Shown here: positions 18,245 through 27,181 of the stretch, one piece after another
How positions within the stretch are numbered: position 1 is the stretch's first letter
How the letters are laid out: each line of letters begins with the position of its first letter
Program-made: the position numbers and the translations under genes
The notes under the pieces: generated by a model
Seen by the model: the letters and a program-made list of their open reading frames with translations, nothing else
Told to the model about the DNA's origin: nothing
The model's database searches: none
NCBI GenBank assembly: GCA_902560065.1
Contig: CACEKG010000006.1
Span: 1 to 49,936 of the forward strand
DNA from: an uncultured Bacteroidota bacterium
GTDB lineage: Bacteria > Bacteroidota > Bacteroidia > Flavobacteriales > Flavobacteriaceae
Reading direction: 5' to 3'
Length of the DNA stretch: 49,936 nucleotides

Positions 18245-19254
18245 TTTTTCTCAATTTTCTTTAATCTGTTTTCAAAATCAGGTAGCTTTTTAAAATAAGC
18301 ATATGATCTATAATAATCATTAAACTCGATAGCTGGTGTTCCTTGAATTTGCTTATTATCTGGAATGTCTCTTAAAACTCCTGTCTGGCCTTGAATTCTA
18401 ACATTATTTCCAATTTTTAAATGACCAGCTATACCAGCTTGACCACCAATAACACAATTCTCTCCTATTTTAGTAGATCCCGAAACTCCAGATTGTCCTG
18501 CAAAGACAGTATTCTTTCCTATTTCAGCATTATGAGCAATTTGAACTAAATTATCAATTTTAACTCCATCATGAATTATTGTTGATCCCATAGTGGCTCT
18601 ATCAATAGTTGAATTTGATCCTATTTCAACATTATTTCCTATTATAACATTTCCGGTTTGAGGAATTTTTGTGTAAGTTCCGTTTTCTTGAGGAGCAAAA
18701 CCAAAACCATCACAACCTACAACTGCTCCAGCATTAATAATACAATTATTTCCAATTATTGAATTAGATAAAATTTTTACACCATTTTGAATTATAGTGT
18801 TTTTTCCAATTTTAACATTTTCACCTATATAAGATTGAGCTTTTATTTGAATATTCTCACCCAAAATAACTCCTTTTTCAATTATAGTTAAAGCTCCTAC
18901 AAATATTTTTTTTGGAATTTTAATCGTTTTATTTACTAGTGCTGATTTATCAATTTCATAAAGCTTGTCAACCTCCATATTAAAAAGCTCAAGAATTTTC
19001 GTAAATGAACTATATGCATCTTTAACCCTAATTAATGTTGTTTCTAATTTATTTTCAGGAATAAAATTATTATCAACAATTACAGCAGATGCCTTAGTTT
19101 TATATATAAATGGAATATACTTTGGATTAGAAAGAAAAGTTATTGAGCCTTGTTTTGCTTCTTCAATTTTAGATAGTGTAAAAAGTTCATCTTTTGAGTT
19201 ACCTTCAATATTACCATTAACTTTTTTAGCAATCTGTTCAACTGTAAATTTCAT
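18241..19254 (-). CDS. lpxD: UDP-3-O-acylglucosamine N-acyltransferase
   Basis: A 337-residue acyltransferase with an N-terminal uridine-binding domain (about 1-100), a hexapeptide-repeat beta-helix, and the catalytic His in VQIAHNAEIG. It adds the second hydroxyacyl chain in lipid A synthesis. It is first in a seven-gene run ending with the prohibitin. The minus strand just upstream has two TAnnTTTG boxes, the nearer one only 5 bases from the ATG. Confidence 0.96.
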   Translation of the reverse strand: MKFTVEQIAKKVNGNIEGNSKDELFTLSKIEEAKQGSITFLSNPKYIPFIYKTKASAVIVDNNFIPENKLETTLIRVKDAYSSFTKILELFNMEVDKLYEIDKSALVNKTIKIPKKIFVGALTIIEKGVILGENIQIKAQSYIGENVKIGKNTIIQNGVKILSNSIIGNNCIINAGAVVGCDGFGFAPQENGTYTKIPQTGNVIIGNNVEIGSNSTIDRATMGSTIIHDGVKIDNLVQIAHNAEIGKNTVFAGQSGVSGSTKIGENCVIGGQAGIAGHLKIGNNVRIQGQTGVLRDIPDNKQIQGTPAIEFNDYYRSYAYFKKLPDFENRLKKIEKK

Positions 19255-19259
19255 GATTG

Positions 19260-19287
19260 CAAAAATATGAATTTATAACCAAATATA
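19260..19287 (-). promoter_or_regulatory. Candidate tandem -7 boxes of the lpxD operon
   Basis: On the minus strand TATATTTG (19280-19287) and TATTTTTG (19260-19267) both match TAnnTTTG and lie 20 bases apart in the divergent gap before lpxD. The nearer box would give a transcript starting at or next to the ATG (leaderless); the farther would leave a 5' leader of about 20 bases. No clear TTG element sits at the usual -33 distance of either, so these are candidates only. Confidence 0.35.
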
Positions 19288-19371
19288 CTTTTTTAGATTT
19301 TTCACATTTAAAGTAATCATGTATATTGAAAAATAATTTACAATTCAATAAACACATAATTTAAATAAACA

Positions 19372-20919
19372 ATGGCTGATGTAAAAATTTTATGGGTTGA
19401 TGATGAAATAGAATTGCTTACCCCTCATTTTTTATTTCTTAAAGATAGAGGCTACATAACTAAGCCTTGTTCAAATGGTCAAGATGCCCTTGATCTAATC
19501 AAAAGTGAATCCTTTGACATTGTTCTTCTTGATGAAAATATGCCTGGACTAAATGGTTTAGAGACATTAACTGAAATTAAAAAATTAAAAAATGAATTAC
19601 CAGTTATAATGATTACTAAAAATGAAGAAGAACACATAATGAATGAAGCTATTGGAAGAAAAATAGCTGATTATCTTATCAAACCAGTAAATCCTAATCA
19701 AATACTGCTTGCATTAAAAAAAATATTTAGTAAAAAAAATATTATTTCAGAAAAAATAAGTCAAGACTACCAAAAACAATTCTCTTTAATCACAAAAGAA
19801 TTAGACGAAATTAATTCTTTTGATGAATGGGAAATATTTTATAAAAAAATGATTTTTTGGGAACTTGAATTAGAGTCATCAAATGATAAAAGCATGATTG
19901 ATATTTTTAAAAATCAGTTTAAAGAAGCTAATTTGAAATTTTTCCATTTTATTAGCAAAAATTATAATAAATGGCTTAGGGAAGATAAACCTCCTATTTT
20001 GTCTCATCAGCTTTTTAAGAAAAAAATATCTCCAAAAATTGAAAAAAACAAACCATGTATTCTGCTTTTAATTGATAATTTAAGATATGATCATTGGAAA
20101 ATTATCTCTTCTGAAATAACAGAATTTTATAAAATTGAATCAGAATCATCTTTTATGAGTATACTCCCTTCATCTACACAATATTCAAGAAATTCAATAT
20201 TTTCAGGAATGACTCCATTAGAAATAAGCAAAAAATTACCTCACTTTTGGATTAATGATAATGAAGGTAATAGTAAAAATCTTTTTGAAAAAGAACTGCT
20301 TGAAAATCAATTAGAAAGACTTAATAAAAATATTAAATTTTCATATAATAAAATTACTGAATCTATAAAGTTTAAAGAATTAATAAGTAATTTAAATAAT
20401 AATTTGAATGAATCTTTAACTGTTTTTGTTGTGAATATTATAGATATAATTTCACATGCAAAAACTGAGATGAAAATGATAAAAGAATTAGCTCCTGACA
20501 TTAAGGCTTATAGATCCCTTATACTTAGTTGGTTTAAAAACAGTCCTCTAAAAGAACTAATTATTAGGGCAAGTGAATTAGGGTTTAATTTAATTTTAAC
20601 TTCAGACCATGGAACTATTAATGTCGAAACGCCTATAGAAACAATTTCAGACAGAAATTCTAGCTCTAATCTAAGATATAAAACAGGTAGAAGTTTAACG
20701 GTTAATTCAAAAAAAGTATTAAAAATTGATAATCCAGAAGATTTTGAGCTTCCAAAAGTTTCAATAAACAGTTCTTATTATTTCGCTAATCAAAATCAAT
20801 ATTTTATTTACAAAAACAATTACAACAAATATGTTAATTACTATAAAAATTCTTTTCAACATGGAGGCATATCTATGGAAGAAATGATTGTTCCTTTTGT
20901 TTTTTTAAAACCAAAATAA
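19372..20919 (+). CDS. porX: PorX-type response regulator with PglZ domain
   Basis: A 515-residue regulator. Residues 1-120 are a receiver domain with acidic pocket D10/D11, phospho-acceptor D54 in VLLDENMPG, T82 and K104. After a helical linker, about 225-515 is a PglZ domain of the alkaline-phosphatase superfamily, with likely zinc ligands D235 (LIDNLRYD), T269 (SSTQ), D358, H362, D412-H413 (SDHG) and H497 (QHGG). This architecture is that of PorX, the regulator of the type IX secretion system in Bacteroidota, whose PglZ domain is reported to be a metal-dependent phosphodiesterase. The sensor PorY is not here. It is divergent from lpxD and followed after 3 bases by tsaE, a conserved neighbour. 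Confidence 0.92.
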   Translation: MADVKILWVDDEIELLTPHFLFLKDRGYITKPCSNGQDALDLIKSESFDIVLLDENMPGLNGLETLTEIKKLKNELPVIMITKNEEEHIMNEAIGRKIADYLIKPVNPNQILLALKKIFSKKNIISEKISQDYQKQFSLITKELDEINSFDEWEIFYKKMIFWELELESSNDKSMIDIFKNQFKEANLKFFHFISKNYNKWLREDKPPILSHQLFKKKISPKIEKNKPCILLLIDNLRYDHWKIISSEITEFYKIESESSFMSILPSSTQYSRNSIFSGMTPLEISKKLPHFWINDNEGNSKNLFEKELLENQLERLNKNIKFSYNKITESIKFKELISNLNNNLNESLTVFVVNIIDIISHAKTEMKMIKELAPDIKAYRSLILSWFKNSPLKELIIRASELGFNLILTSDHGTINVETPIETISDRNSSSNLRYKTGRSLTVNSKKVLKIDNPEDFELPKVSINSSYYFANQNQYFIYKNNYNKYVNYYKNSFQHGGISMEEMIVPFVFLKPK

Positions 20920-20922
20920 TCA

Positions 20923-21336
20923 ATGGAAATTATTTATAAAGAAAATCAAATCAAAACTGCTGTAAATTTTATTTTAGAAAATAAAAAATTTTCAATTATT
21001 AGAATTGATGGTGAAATTGGATCAGGTAAAACTACATTAATCAAATCATTATGCAAATCTTTGGGTGTAAGTGAAAATGTCAACAGTCCTACTTTTTCTT
21101 TAGTTAATGAATATTTTATTAACACAAAAAAGAAAATATTTCATTTTGATTTTTATAGAATAGAAAATCCAGAGGAAGCTTTAGATATTGGGCTAGAAGA
21201 CTATTTAGAATCTAATCATTTGTGTATTCTCGAATGGGGTCAGATAATTAGTGAATATCTTCCTGAAAAATATGATTTTTTTTCGTTACACAAAATAAAT
21301 GAGAGTACTAGAAAGTTAAATAAAATAAACTTATAA
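20923..21336 (+). CDS. tsaE: tRNA threonylcarbamoyladenosine synthesis ATPase
   Basis: A 137-residue P-loop protein with Walker A GEIGSGKTT at about 30-38, SPTFSLVNEY and HFDFYRIENPEEALDIGLEDYL, all hallmarks of TsaE. It hydrolyses ATP to drive the TsaB/TsaD complex that makes t6A37 on ANN-decoding tRNAs. It is 3 bases after porX, so expression is probably shared. Confidence 0.94.
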   Translation: MEIIYKENQIKTAVNFILENKKFSIIRIDGEIGSGKTTLIKSLCKSLGVSENVNSPTFSLVNEYFINTKKKIFHFDFYRIENPEEALDIGLEDYLESNHLCILEWGQIISEYLPEKYDFFSLHKINESTRKLNKINL

Positions 21337-21696
21337 ATGAATTTTTTTTACAGACTTTCTTATTATTTATTTGGTTTTGTAATTGGCATGTTTTTTTTGA
21401 TGTTTTTTTTTAGTGGTAAAAAAACCAGTTGTAATTATTTTCCATCTAAAAGAGTTAAAAATGATTTATTAAAAAAACAAATAATTATTCCAAGCCATTT
21501 AAAAAAAGAATTTATTTTTCTTAATGATTCAATATTATATTCTCAAATTAGTTTAGGTAAAATTATATTTTCAGAAAGTAATGTAAATGAAAAAGACACT
21601 TGCAATACATACAGACTTGAATTAAATAAAAAATATAAAATGGATATAAAAAACTGTCCTGAAAATATATTATTAGAATCCTATAATTTTAATTAA
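21337..21696 (+). CDS. Small single-pass membrane protein, unknown function
   Basis: A 119-residue protein beginning at the base after the tsaE stop. Residues about 8-26 are a very hydrophobic, Phe-rich helix, followed by KKTSCNY and a soluble basic domain with two further cysteines (DTCNTYR, KNCPENI). The start with a conserved helix, a short basic stretch and an SCxYxPxxR-like motif reminds me of a small family found beside tsaE/proline dehydrogenase in Flavobacteriia, but I cannot name a function. Its 3' end overlaps the convergent proline dehydrogenase gene by 8 bases. Confidence 0.75.
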   Translation: MNFFYRLSYYLFGFVIGMFFLMFFFSGKKTSCNYFPSKRVKNDLLKKQIIIPSHLKKEFIFLNDSILYSQISLGKIIFSESNVNEKDTCNTYRLELNKKYKMDIKNCPENILLESYNFN

Positions 21697-22849
21697 GTTT
21701 TCTTCTTTTAATTTCTTTCTTTATCAATTCCATTTCTCTTGATGTTTGCCCAGATACGGAAGTGTTCTCCTCTGCCCTCCTTATTAAATATGGAATAACA
21801 TCTTTTATTGGTCCATAAGGGAGGTATTTAACCACTTTGTAATTTAGATGAGAAAGATTAAAGGTAATGTTGTCACCCATACCATAGAGTTGTGAAAAGT
21901 AAATTTCTCTTTTTTTAGAAATATTATTTTTGCTCATGAATCTAATTACATTATAAATACTTTTCTCATTATGAGTTGCCAGAAATAAACTAAAAACTTC
22001 TAATCTTTTTAAAATAAAATTTACAGCTTTATTAAAACTTTTATCAGTTTCTTTCTTAGTTGAATAAATTGGATTTTCATAACCTAATAATCTTGATCTA
22101 TTGAATTCTTTTTCAATATAAGCTCCCCTTACAAGTTTAACCCCAATTTTAAATTTTTTAATCAATGCTTTTTTATGCAAATTAATTAAGTAATCATATC
22201 TGTCTTTTCTGTACATCTGAATGGTAGTATATACAATAACATTTTTTTTATTGTATTTTTCCATTAAACTTTCAGTTAAATTATCAATAGAATCTTGAAT
22301 CCAACTTTCCTCAGCATCTATAAGTAGTTTTACTTTAAGATCCTTAGCCTTTTTACAACAAGCCTCAAATCTAAATTTAATCTTATTAAAGGATTCTTTT
22401 CCTATAGAATTTAAGGGTTTATTTAGACTATGTTTTTGATAAATATCTGAAAAACCAAGTGATGTAGGTTTAAAAACAACAAATGAAATATTTTTATTTA
22501 ATTTAGAAAAAGCAAAAGATGAAAGAATTTGTTTTAAAGATAAATCTAAATCTTCGTCTGTTTTTATATTTTCTGAGGCATAATGAACATATGAATATAT
22601 CTTAGATTTAGATAATTGATCTACTATTTCTAAGGTTTCTTGCTTATTGGTTCCTGCGCAAAATTGTTTGAAGACAGTATCTTTAAATAAAAAATTAATT
22701 GACATATTTATTTTATATAAAAAATAGACTAAACGACTCACAATACTTACTAGTCTCTTGCTAGAGATTAATTTGAAAATTATTAAAGCTTTTTTAAGAT
22801 CAAAATCAGTTTTAAGATGAAAAGCTCTTTTCGTATTATCAAATAACAT
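21689..22849 (-). CDS. Proline dehydrogenase
   Basis: A 386-residue single-function PRODH with a TIM-barrel FAD domain. Motifs include LIDAEESWIQDSID, VKLVRGAYIEKE (the flavin-site lysine/arginine region), LATHNEKSI, QLYGMGDNITF and the C-terminal YLPYGPIKDVIPYLIRRAEENTS that contacts proline. It oxidises proline to pyrroline-5-carboxylate and passes electrons to quinone. No P5C dehydrogenase is nearby, unlike the fused PutA. It is divergent from aroB across a 125-base gap, an arrangement common in this class. Confidence 0.93.
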   Translation of the reverse strand: MLFDNTKRAFHLKTDFDLKKALIIFKLISSKRLVSIVSRLVYFLYKINMSINFLFKDTVFKQFCAGTNKQETLEIVDQLSKSKIYSYVHYASENIKTDEDLDLSLKQILSSFAFSKLNKNISFVVFKPTSLGFSDIYQKHSLNKPLNSIGKESFNKIKFRFEACCKKAKDLKVKLLIDAEESWIQDSIDNLTESLMEKYNKKNVIVYTTIQMYRKDRYDYLINLHKKALIKKFKIGVKLVRGAYIEKEFNRSRLLGYENPIYSTKKETDKSFNKAVNFILKRLEVFSLFLATHNEKSIYNVIRFMSKNNISKKREIYFSQLYGMGDNITFNLSHLNYKVVKYLPYGPIKDVIPYLIRRAEENTSVSGQTSREMELIKKEIKRRKLN

Positions 22850-22926
22850 TAAATTATTTTAAGTGAATATTTCAAATAAAATTAATTTATTTCATTCAAT
22901 TAGTTAACTATATATTTTATAATATT

Positions 22927-22952
22927 TAAGGAAATATAAATCCTTATTTTTG
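22927..22952 (+). promoter_or_regulatory. Candidate aroB promoter with flanking inverted repeat
   Basis: TATTTTTG at 22945-22952 matches TAnnTTTG, 22 bases before the aroB ATG. It is directly preceded by an inverted repeat TAAGGA (22927-22932) / TCCTTA (22941-22946) whose right arm overlaps the box. No TTG is present at the -33 position. The repeat could be an operator or chance. Confidence 0.35.
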
Positions 22953-22974
22953 CAATGAATATTTTTATAAATAC

Positions 22975-24042
22975 ATGGACACAATAAAATCTAATAACTC
23001 ATTAATTGTTTTTGGAAATAAGGGACTAGAACTTTTAAAAAGCCTAATACTTAAAAATAATTATTCAAAATTATTTGTTTTAGTTGACGAAAACACTAAA
23101 AAAAATTGTCTTCCTTTTTTTTTAAAACAGCTTAAAAACTCTTTTAAAATTAATGTTTTAGAAATTAAGTCTGGAGAAGTTAATAAAAATATAGAAACAT
23201 GTGAATATTTATGGAATGAATTATCTAATCAAGGGGCAGACAGAAAAAGTGCTCTTATAAACCTAGGGGGAGGAGTTATTTGTGATCTTGGAGGGTTTGT
23301 TGCAAGCACATTCAAAAGAGGGATTTCTTTTTACAATGTCCCTACTACATTATTATCAATGGTAGACGCATCTGTTGGTGGAAAAACAGGTATTGATTTT
23401 GGTTTGTTAAAGAATCAAATAGGTATTTTCAATGAACCTAAAATGGTTTTAATTTTTTCCAAATGGTTAAAAACACTTGATAAAAGACAAATTCTAAGTG
23501 GTTTTGCAGAAATGTTAAAACATGGATTAATCTTAGATAAAATATATTGGGAGAAATTATCTTCTTTAAAAACTGTAGATATAAATAATATTGAAAAAAT
23601 GATATACAATTCTGTGGTTCTAAAAAATTCAATAGTACTAAAAGATTTAAAAGAAAGAAAGATTAGAAAAGTTTTAAATTTTGGACATACCCTAGGTCAT
23701 GCTGTTGAATCTAGTTATTTATCTAGCAAGAAAGAACTACTTCATGGAGAAGCTATAGCTATTGGCATGATTTTAGAATCATTCCTTTCTTACAAAGTTT
23801 TAAGGCTTAGCTATGATGATCTCATAAATATAACTAAAACAATAATTTATTTTTTTAAAAAAATCAAAATAGATAATTCACAAATTATTGAAATAATAAA
23901 TTTGCTTAAACATGATAAAAAGACTGTAGAAGGTAAAGTTAATTTTGTTTTACTGAATGGAATAAGTAATACAGAAATTGATGTCTTAGTTGATAAAAGC
24001 TTAATAAATGATGCATTTAAATATTATAATAATTTAAGCTGA
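22975..24042 (+). CDS. aroB: 3-dehydroquinate synthase
   Basis: A 355-residue NAD- and zinc-dependent enzyme making dehydroquinate from DAHP, step 2 of the shikimate pathway. Visible are NLGGGVICDLGGFVAST, VDASVGGKTGID, GFAEMLKHG and the zinc His motifs NFGHTLGHAVES and LLHGEAIAIGM. Its 3' end overlaps the convergent PEP carboxylase gene by 9 bases. No other aro gene is nearby. Confidence 0.96.
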   Translation: MDTIKSNNSLIVFGNKGLELLKSLILKNNYSKLFVLVDENTKKNCLPFFLKQLKNSFKINVLEIKSGEVNKNIETCEYLWNELSNQGADRKSALINLGGGVICDLGGFVASTFKRGISFYNVPTTLLSMVDASVGGKTGIDFGLLKNQIGIFNEPKMVLIFSKWLKTLDKRQILSGFAEMLKHGLILDKIYWEKLSSLKTVDINNIEKMIYNSVVLKNSIVLKDLKERKIRKVLNFGHTLGHAVESSYLSSKKELLHGEAIAIGMILESFLSYKVLRLSYDDLINITKTIIYFFKKIKIDNSQIIEIINLLKHDKKTVEGKVNFVLLNGISNTEIDVLVDKSLINDAFKYYNNLS

Positions 24043-26622
24043 GTTTCTACTTGCATTAATGTTTCCAAATAAAGATCTTGTTACTAAGGCTTCCAATGTT
24101 TTAATTTGTTTTTTTGAAAAATCACTTTTACTTTCAAGTTCTTTAATCTTAATTAAAGCAAATTGCTGAATTGTTAACAATGGCTGAACAATTTCTTCTC
24201 TTGCTTTTATTGAAGATTTACCAGCGGGCTCATTTTCCATTAATTCTTTAAATCCAGAAATTTTTAATAACATTTTTTTTGTCAATTTATATTCATCATG
24301 AATTAATTTCCAAAATTCACCATATTCTTTATCATTTTCCATATATGATGTAAGCTCAAAAAAAGATTTTGTCAAACTCATCATGCTGTTAAAAACTAAA
24401 GTTCTGAAAAACAAAGAGTTTTTAAATAGTTTTTTTACTGACTTGATTTCTCCTCTTTTTTCCAAAAGATTAATAGCACTTCCTACTCCAAAAAAACCCG
24501 GAACATTTTGCTTTAATTGACTCCAGCTACCAACAAAAGGAATAGCTCTTAAATCAGAAAAAATTAATGAATCTGAAATATTTCTTTTTGAAGGTCTACT
24601 TCCAATATTAGTTTTGGAATAATATGGCAAAGTTGACATATGCTCAAGATAAGGTAAAAACTTTGGATGATTTTTAAAATTTTCATATTCTTTAAAGCTT
24701 TTTTTTGCAAGAAAATCAAGTGTTTTTCTATCTATTGGTGTTAAGTCATTTACTCTAGACCCTTCAGTAATGTTAGAAATTCCAGAACTTAATAACTGCT
24801 CTAAGTTATATTGTGAAGAATCTATTGTTCCAAAATTAGAGCTTATAGTTTGTCCTTGAATAGTTAATTGTATTTCATTAGCTTGAATTAATCCACCCAT
24901 GGATGCATAGAATTTATGAGTATTCCCTCCTCCTCTAGCTGGAGGACCACCTCTACCATCAAAAAATGAAATTTCAATTCTATATTTCTTAGCTACTTTA
25001 CTTAAATTTTCTTTGGCTTTATATATACTCCAATTAGCCATAAAATAACCTCCATCTTTAGTTCCGTCAGAAAAGCCAAGCATAACTGTTTGTTTATTTC
25101 TTCTTCTTTTTAAATGATCATAATAAATAGAATTTGAAAATAATTCTTCTAATACATTTGAAGAGTTTTCAAGGTCTTTAATTGATTCGAAAAGTGGAAT
25201 AAAATCAACTGAAGGCTCATCCCAATTACAAATTCTGTGTAGAGCAAATAATTGAAGAATATTTTCTAAAGTTTTACAATTACTTATTATATATCTATTA
25301 CAGCCTTTTTCGCCATTTTTAGATTGAATTTTTTTCATTATCCTAATTGAAGAAAGTGTTTTCTTTGTTAATTCATTTTCAAAAATAGAAACCGGAACAT
25401 CTCCTTTAATTTTTGACAAAAAACTACATTTCCTTTTTAAGTCTAATTTAGAGTAGTTTTGAGGAAAGTCAGAGATGTAATTTTTTAATTTAGAATTAGA
25501 TAAAATGTCATTAAATACTTTATCATGTACTCTTGAGTCTTGTCTTATGTCTAAACTTGCAAAATAAAATCCAAATAATCTTAATTTATGAATTAAATCT
25601 TTAACATTTTCAGAATAAATTCCCTCATGAACATTATTTAAAATTTCTAAAATTTTCTCCAATTCATTAATTACAAAATCAGGACTAAGATTTTTGTTTT
25701 TTCCGGGATCAAAAAGTTCATTAAATAATACTTCCTCTAATTCTTTAACTTTATTTTCTACTTCTCTAAAAGTTAATTTTTTTCTTAATTTTCTTAAATC
25801 CCTGTAGTAATTTCTTATAATAGAAAATCTAAGCCTATTTGCCGTTTTTATGGTTGTTTTATGAGTCACAAATGGATTTCCATCTCTATCCCCACCAGGC
25901 CAAAACCCAAAATCAAAAATTGGATTATTAAAATTTTTTTTTGATTTAAAGTTCTTTTCAATATAATTGAATATTATAGAAGCAGAGTTGTAAAATATAT
26001 TTTCTAAATACCAAATTAAACTTACAGCTTCATCAAATGGCGTAGGTTTAACTTTTTTGTAGAAAGGTGTTTTGCCAAGTTGGGCTAGAAGAGTTTTAGT
26101 TTTATCTAAATTATCTGAAGAAATTGCTTTTGACAATTCGTTGATTATAACTAAAACATTATCAGGATAAAACTGTGTAGGGTGAGCAGTTAAAACAATT
26201 CTTAATTTAAATTTATTTAAATGTTTAATTAATTCATCCAAGTATTGTCTATTATATGCCTCTTCTTTTATATGCCTTAAAGTTCCTCTACCATGCATAT
26301 TATTTACGTATGGAAAAGCAGCATCTTCAATAGCATCAAATAACACGACTTGTCTTTCAATAAACTGAATAAACCTAAATAATAAATCATATTTATCTTT
26401 CTCATTTATATAAGGAAGGTGTTTGTCAAAAAAAGTTTCAACTATAAATTTCGGACTTTTATTAGAATCAAAGCAAGTTTTACAATGATCTGCAAATAAA
26501 GGAAGTAAAATTGATGTGTTTTTTATTGACTTAAAAGGTAAAGTCAAAAACAAACTATTATAAATATGAAATTTTGAAAGGACTTTTTCATTGAATCTTT
26601 CAATTTTAGGTTTTCTGGCCAT
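24034..26622 (-). CDS. ppc: Phosphoenolpyruvate carboxylase
   Basis: An 862-residue enzyme that carboxylates PEP to oxaloacetate to refill the TCA cycle. The catalytic His is H147 in LTAHPTQ, and the region FGFWPGGDRDGNPFVTH, the glycine loop FFDGRGGPPARGGGNTH and the C-terminal NASRNSA correspond to the expected landmarks. Several landmarks differ from the enterobacterial pattern: AHPTQ for AHPTE, RGGPPARGGGN for RGGTVGRGGGP, and IQGQ for EQGE. Overall conservation and full length argue for an active but divergent lineage. It follows the Lrp gene after 11 bases. Confidence 0.92.
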   Translation of the reverse strand: MARKPKIERFNEKVLSKFHIYNSLFLTLPFKSIKNTSILLPLFADHCKTCFDSNKSPKFIVETFFDKHLPYINEKDKYDLLFRFIQFIERQVVLFDAIEDAAFPYVNNMHGRGTLRHIKEEAYNRQYLDELIKHLNKFKLRIVLTAHPTQFYPDNVLVIINELSKAISSDNLDKTKTLLAQLGKTPFYKKVKPTPFDEAVSLIWYLENIFYNSASIIFNYIEKNFKSKKNFNNPIFDFGFWPGGDRDGNPFVTHKTTIKTANRLRFSIIRNYYRDLRKLRKKLTFREVENKVKELEEVLFNELFDPGKNKNLSPDFVINELEKILEILNNVHEGIYSENVKDLIHKLRLFGFYFASLDIRQDSRVHDKVFNDILSNSKLKNYISDFPQNYSKLDLKRKCSFLSKIKGDVPVSIFENELTKKTLSSIRIMKKIQSKNGEKGCNRYIISNCKTLENILQLFALHRICNWDEPSVDFIPLFESIKDLENSSNVLEELFSNSIYYDHLKRRRNKQTVMLGFSDGTKDGGYFMANWSIYKAKENLSKVAKKYRIEISFFDGRGGPPARGGGNTHKFYASMGGLIQANEIQLTIQGQTISSNFGTIDSSQYNLEQLLSSGISNITEGSRVNDLTPIDRKTLDFLAKKSFKEYENFKNHPKFLPYLEHMSTLPYYSKTNIGSRPSKRNISDSLIFSDLRAIPFVGSWSQLKQNVPGFFGVGSAINLLEKRGEIKSVKKLFKNSLFFRTLVFNSMMSLTKSFFELTSYMENDKEYGEFWKLIHDEYKLTKKMLLKISGFKELMENEPAGKSSIKAREEIVQPLLTIQQFALIKIKELESKSDFSKKQIKTLEALVTRSLFGNINASRNSA

Positions 26623-26633
26623 TAATCTACACC

Positions 26634-27116
26634 TTATTGAAGTTCATTAAATATTGTATGCATTAATCTTTTTTTATCATTTATACTTTCTTCTAAAGAT
26701 ATCATTGTTTCGGTTCTTAAAACACCCTCTATGTCGTCAATCATAAAAATTATGTCCTTTGCATTTTTAGTATTTCTAGCTCTAACTTTACAAAATATAT
26801 TAAATTTACCAGTAGTTATGTGAGCAACAGTAACAAATGGAATTTTATTTAACTCCTCTAATACAAATTCTGTTTTTTGAGTTTTTTCTAGAAAAATTCC
26901 TACATAAGCAATAAAAGAATATCCTAATTTTACATAATCAAGGTTCAATGAAGATCCTTTAATAATACCTGCATCTTCCATTTTTTTAACTCTTACGTGT
27001 ACAGTTCCAGCAGAAATTAGGAGGCGTTTTGATATTTCTGTAAAAGGAACCCTTGTGTTGTCAATTAAAATATCTAATATTTGATGATCTATTTCATCAA
27101 GACTCATTTTGGCCAT
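26634..27116 (-). CDS. Lrp/AsnC-family transcriptional regulator
   Basis: A feast/famine regulator of about 160 residues. The N-terminal helix-turn-helix (LDEIDHQILDILIDN to ISAGTVHVRVKKMEDAGII) is followed by the ligand-binding RAM domain. The frame is open to a TTG at 27134, but ATG 27116 (MAKMSLDEIDHQ) gives the usual family start; ATG 27107 is also possible. The adjacent genes, PEP carboxylase and an M14 peptidase, are on the same strand, so control of amino-acid-linked carbon flow is plausible. The effector is unknown. Confidence 0.9.
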   Translation of the reverse strand: MAKMSLDEIDHQILDILIDNTRVPFTEISKRLLISAGTVHVRVKKMEDAGIIKGSSLNLDYVKLGYSFIAYVGIFLEKTQKTEFVLEELNKIPFVTVAHITTGKFNIFCKVRARNTKNAKDIIFMIDDIEGVLRTETMISLEESINDKKRLMHTIFNELQ

Positions 27117-27181
27117 ACTTAACAATTTTAACAAATTTAATGAATTCAGAGAATTATATTAAATTATTATTGGAAAATCAC

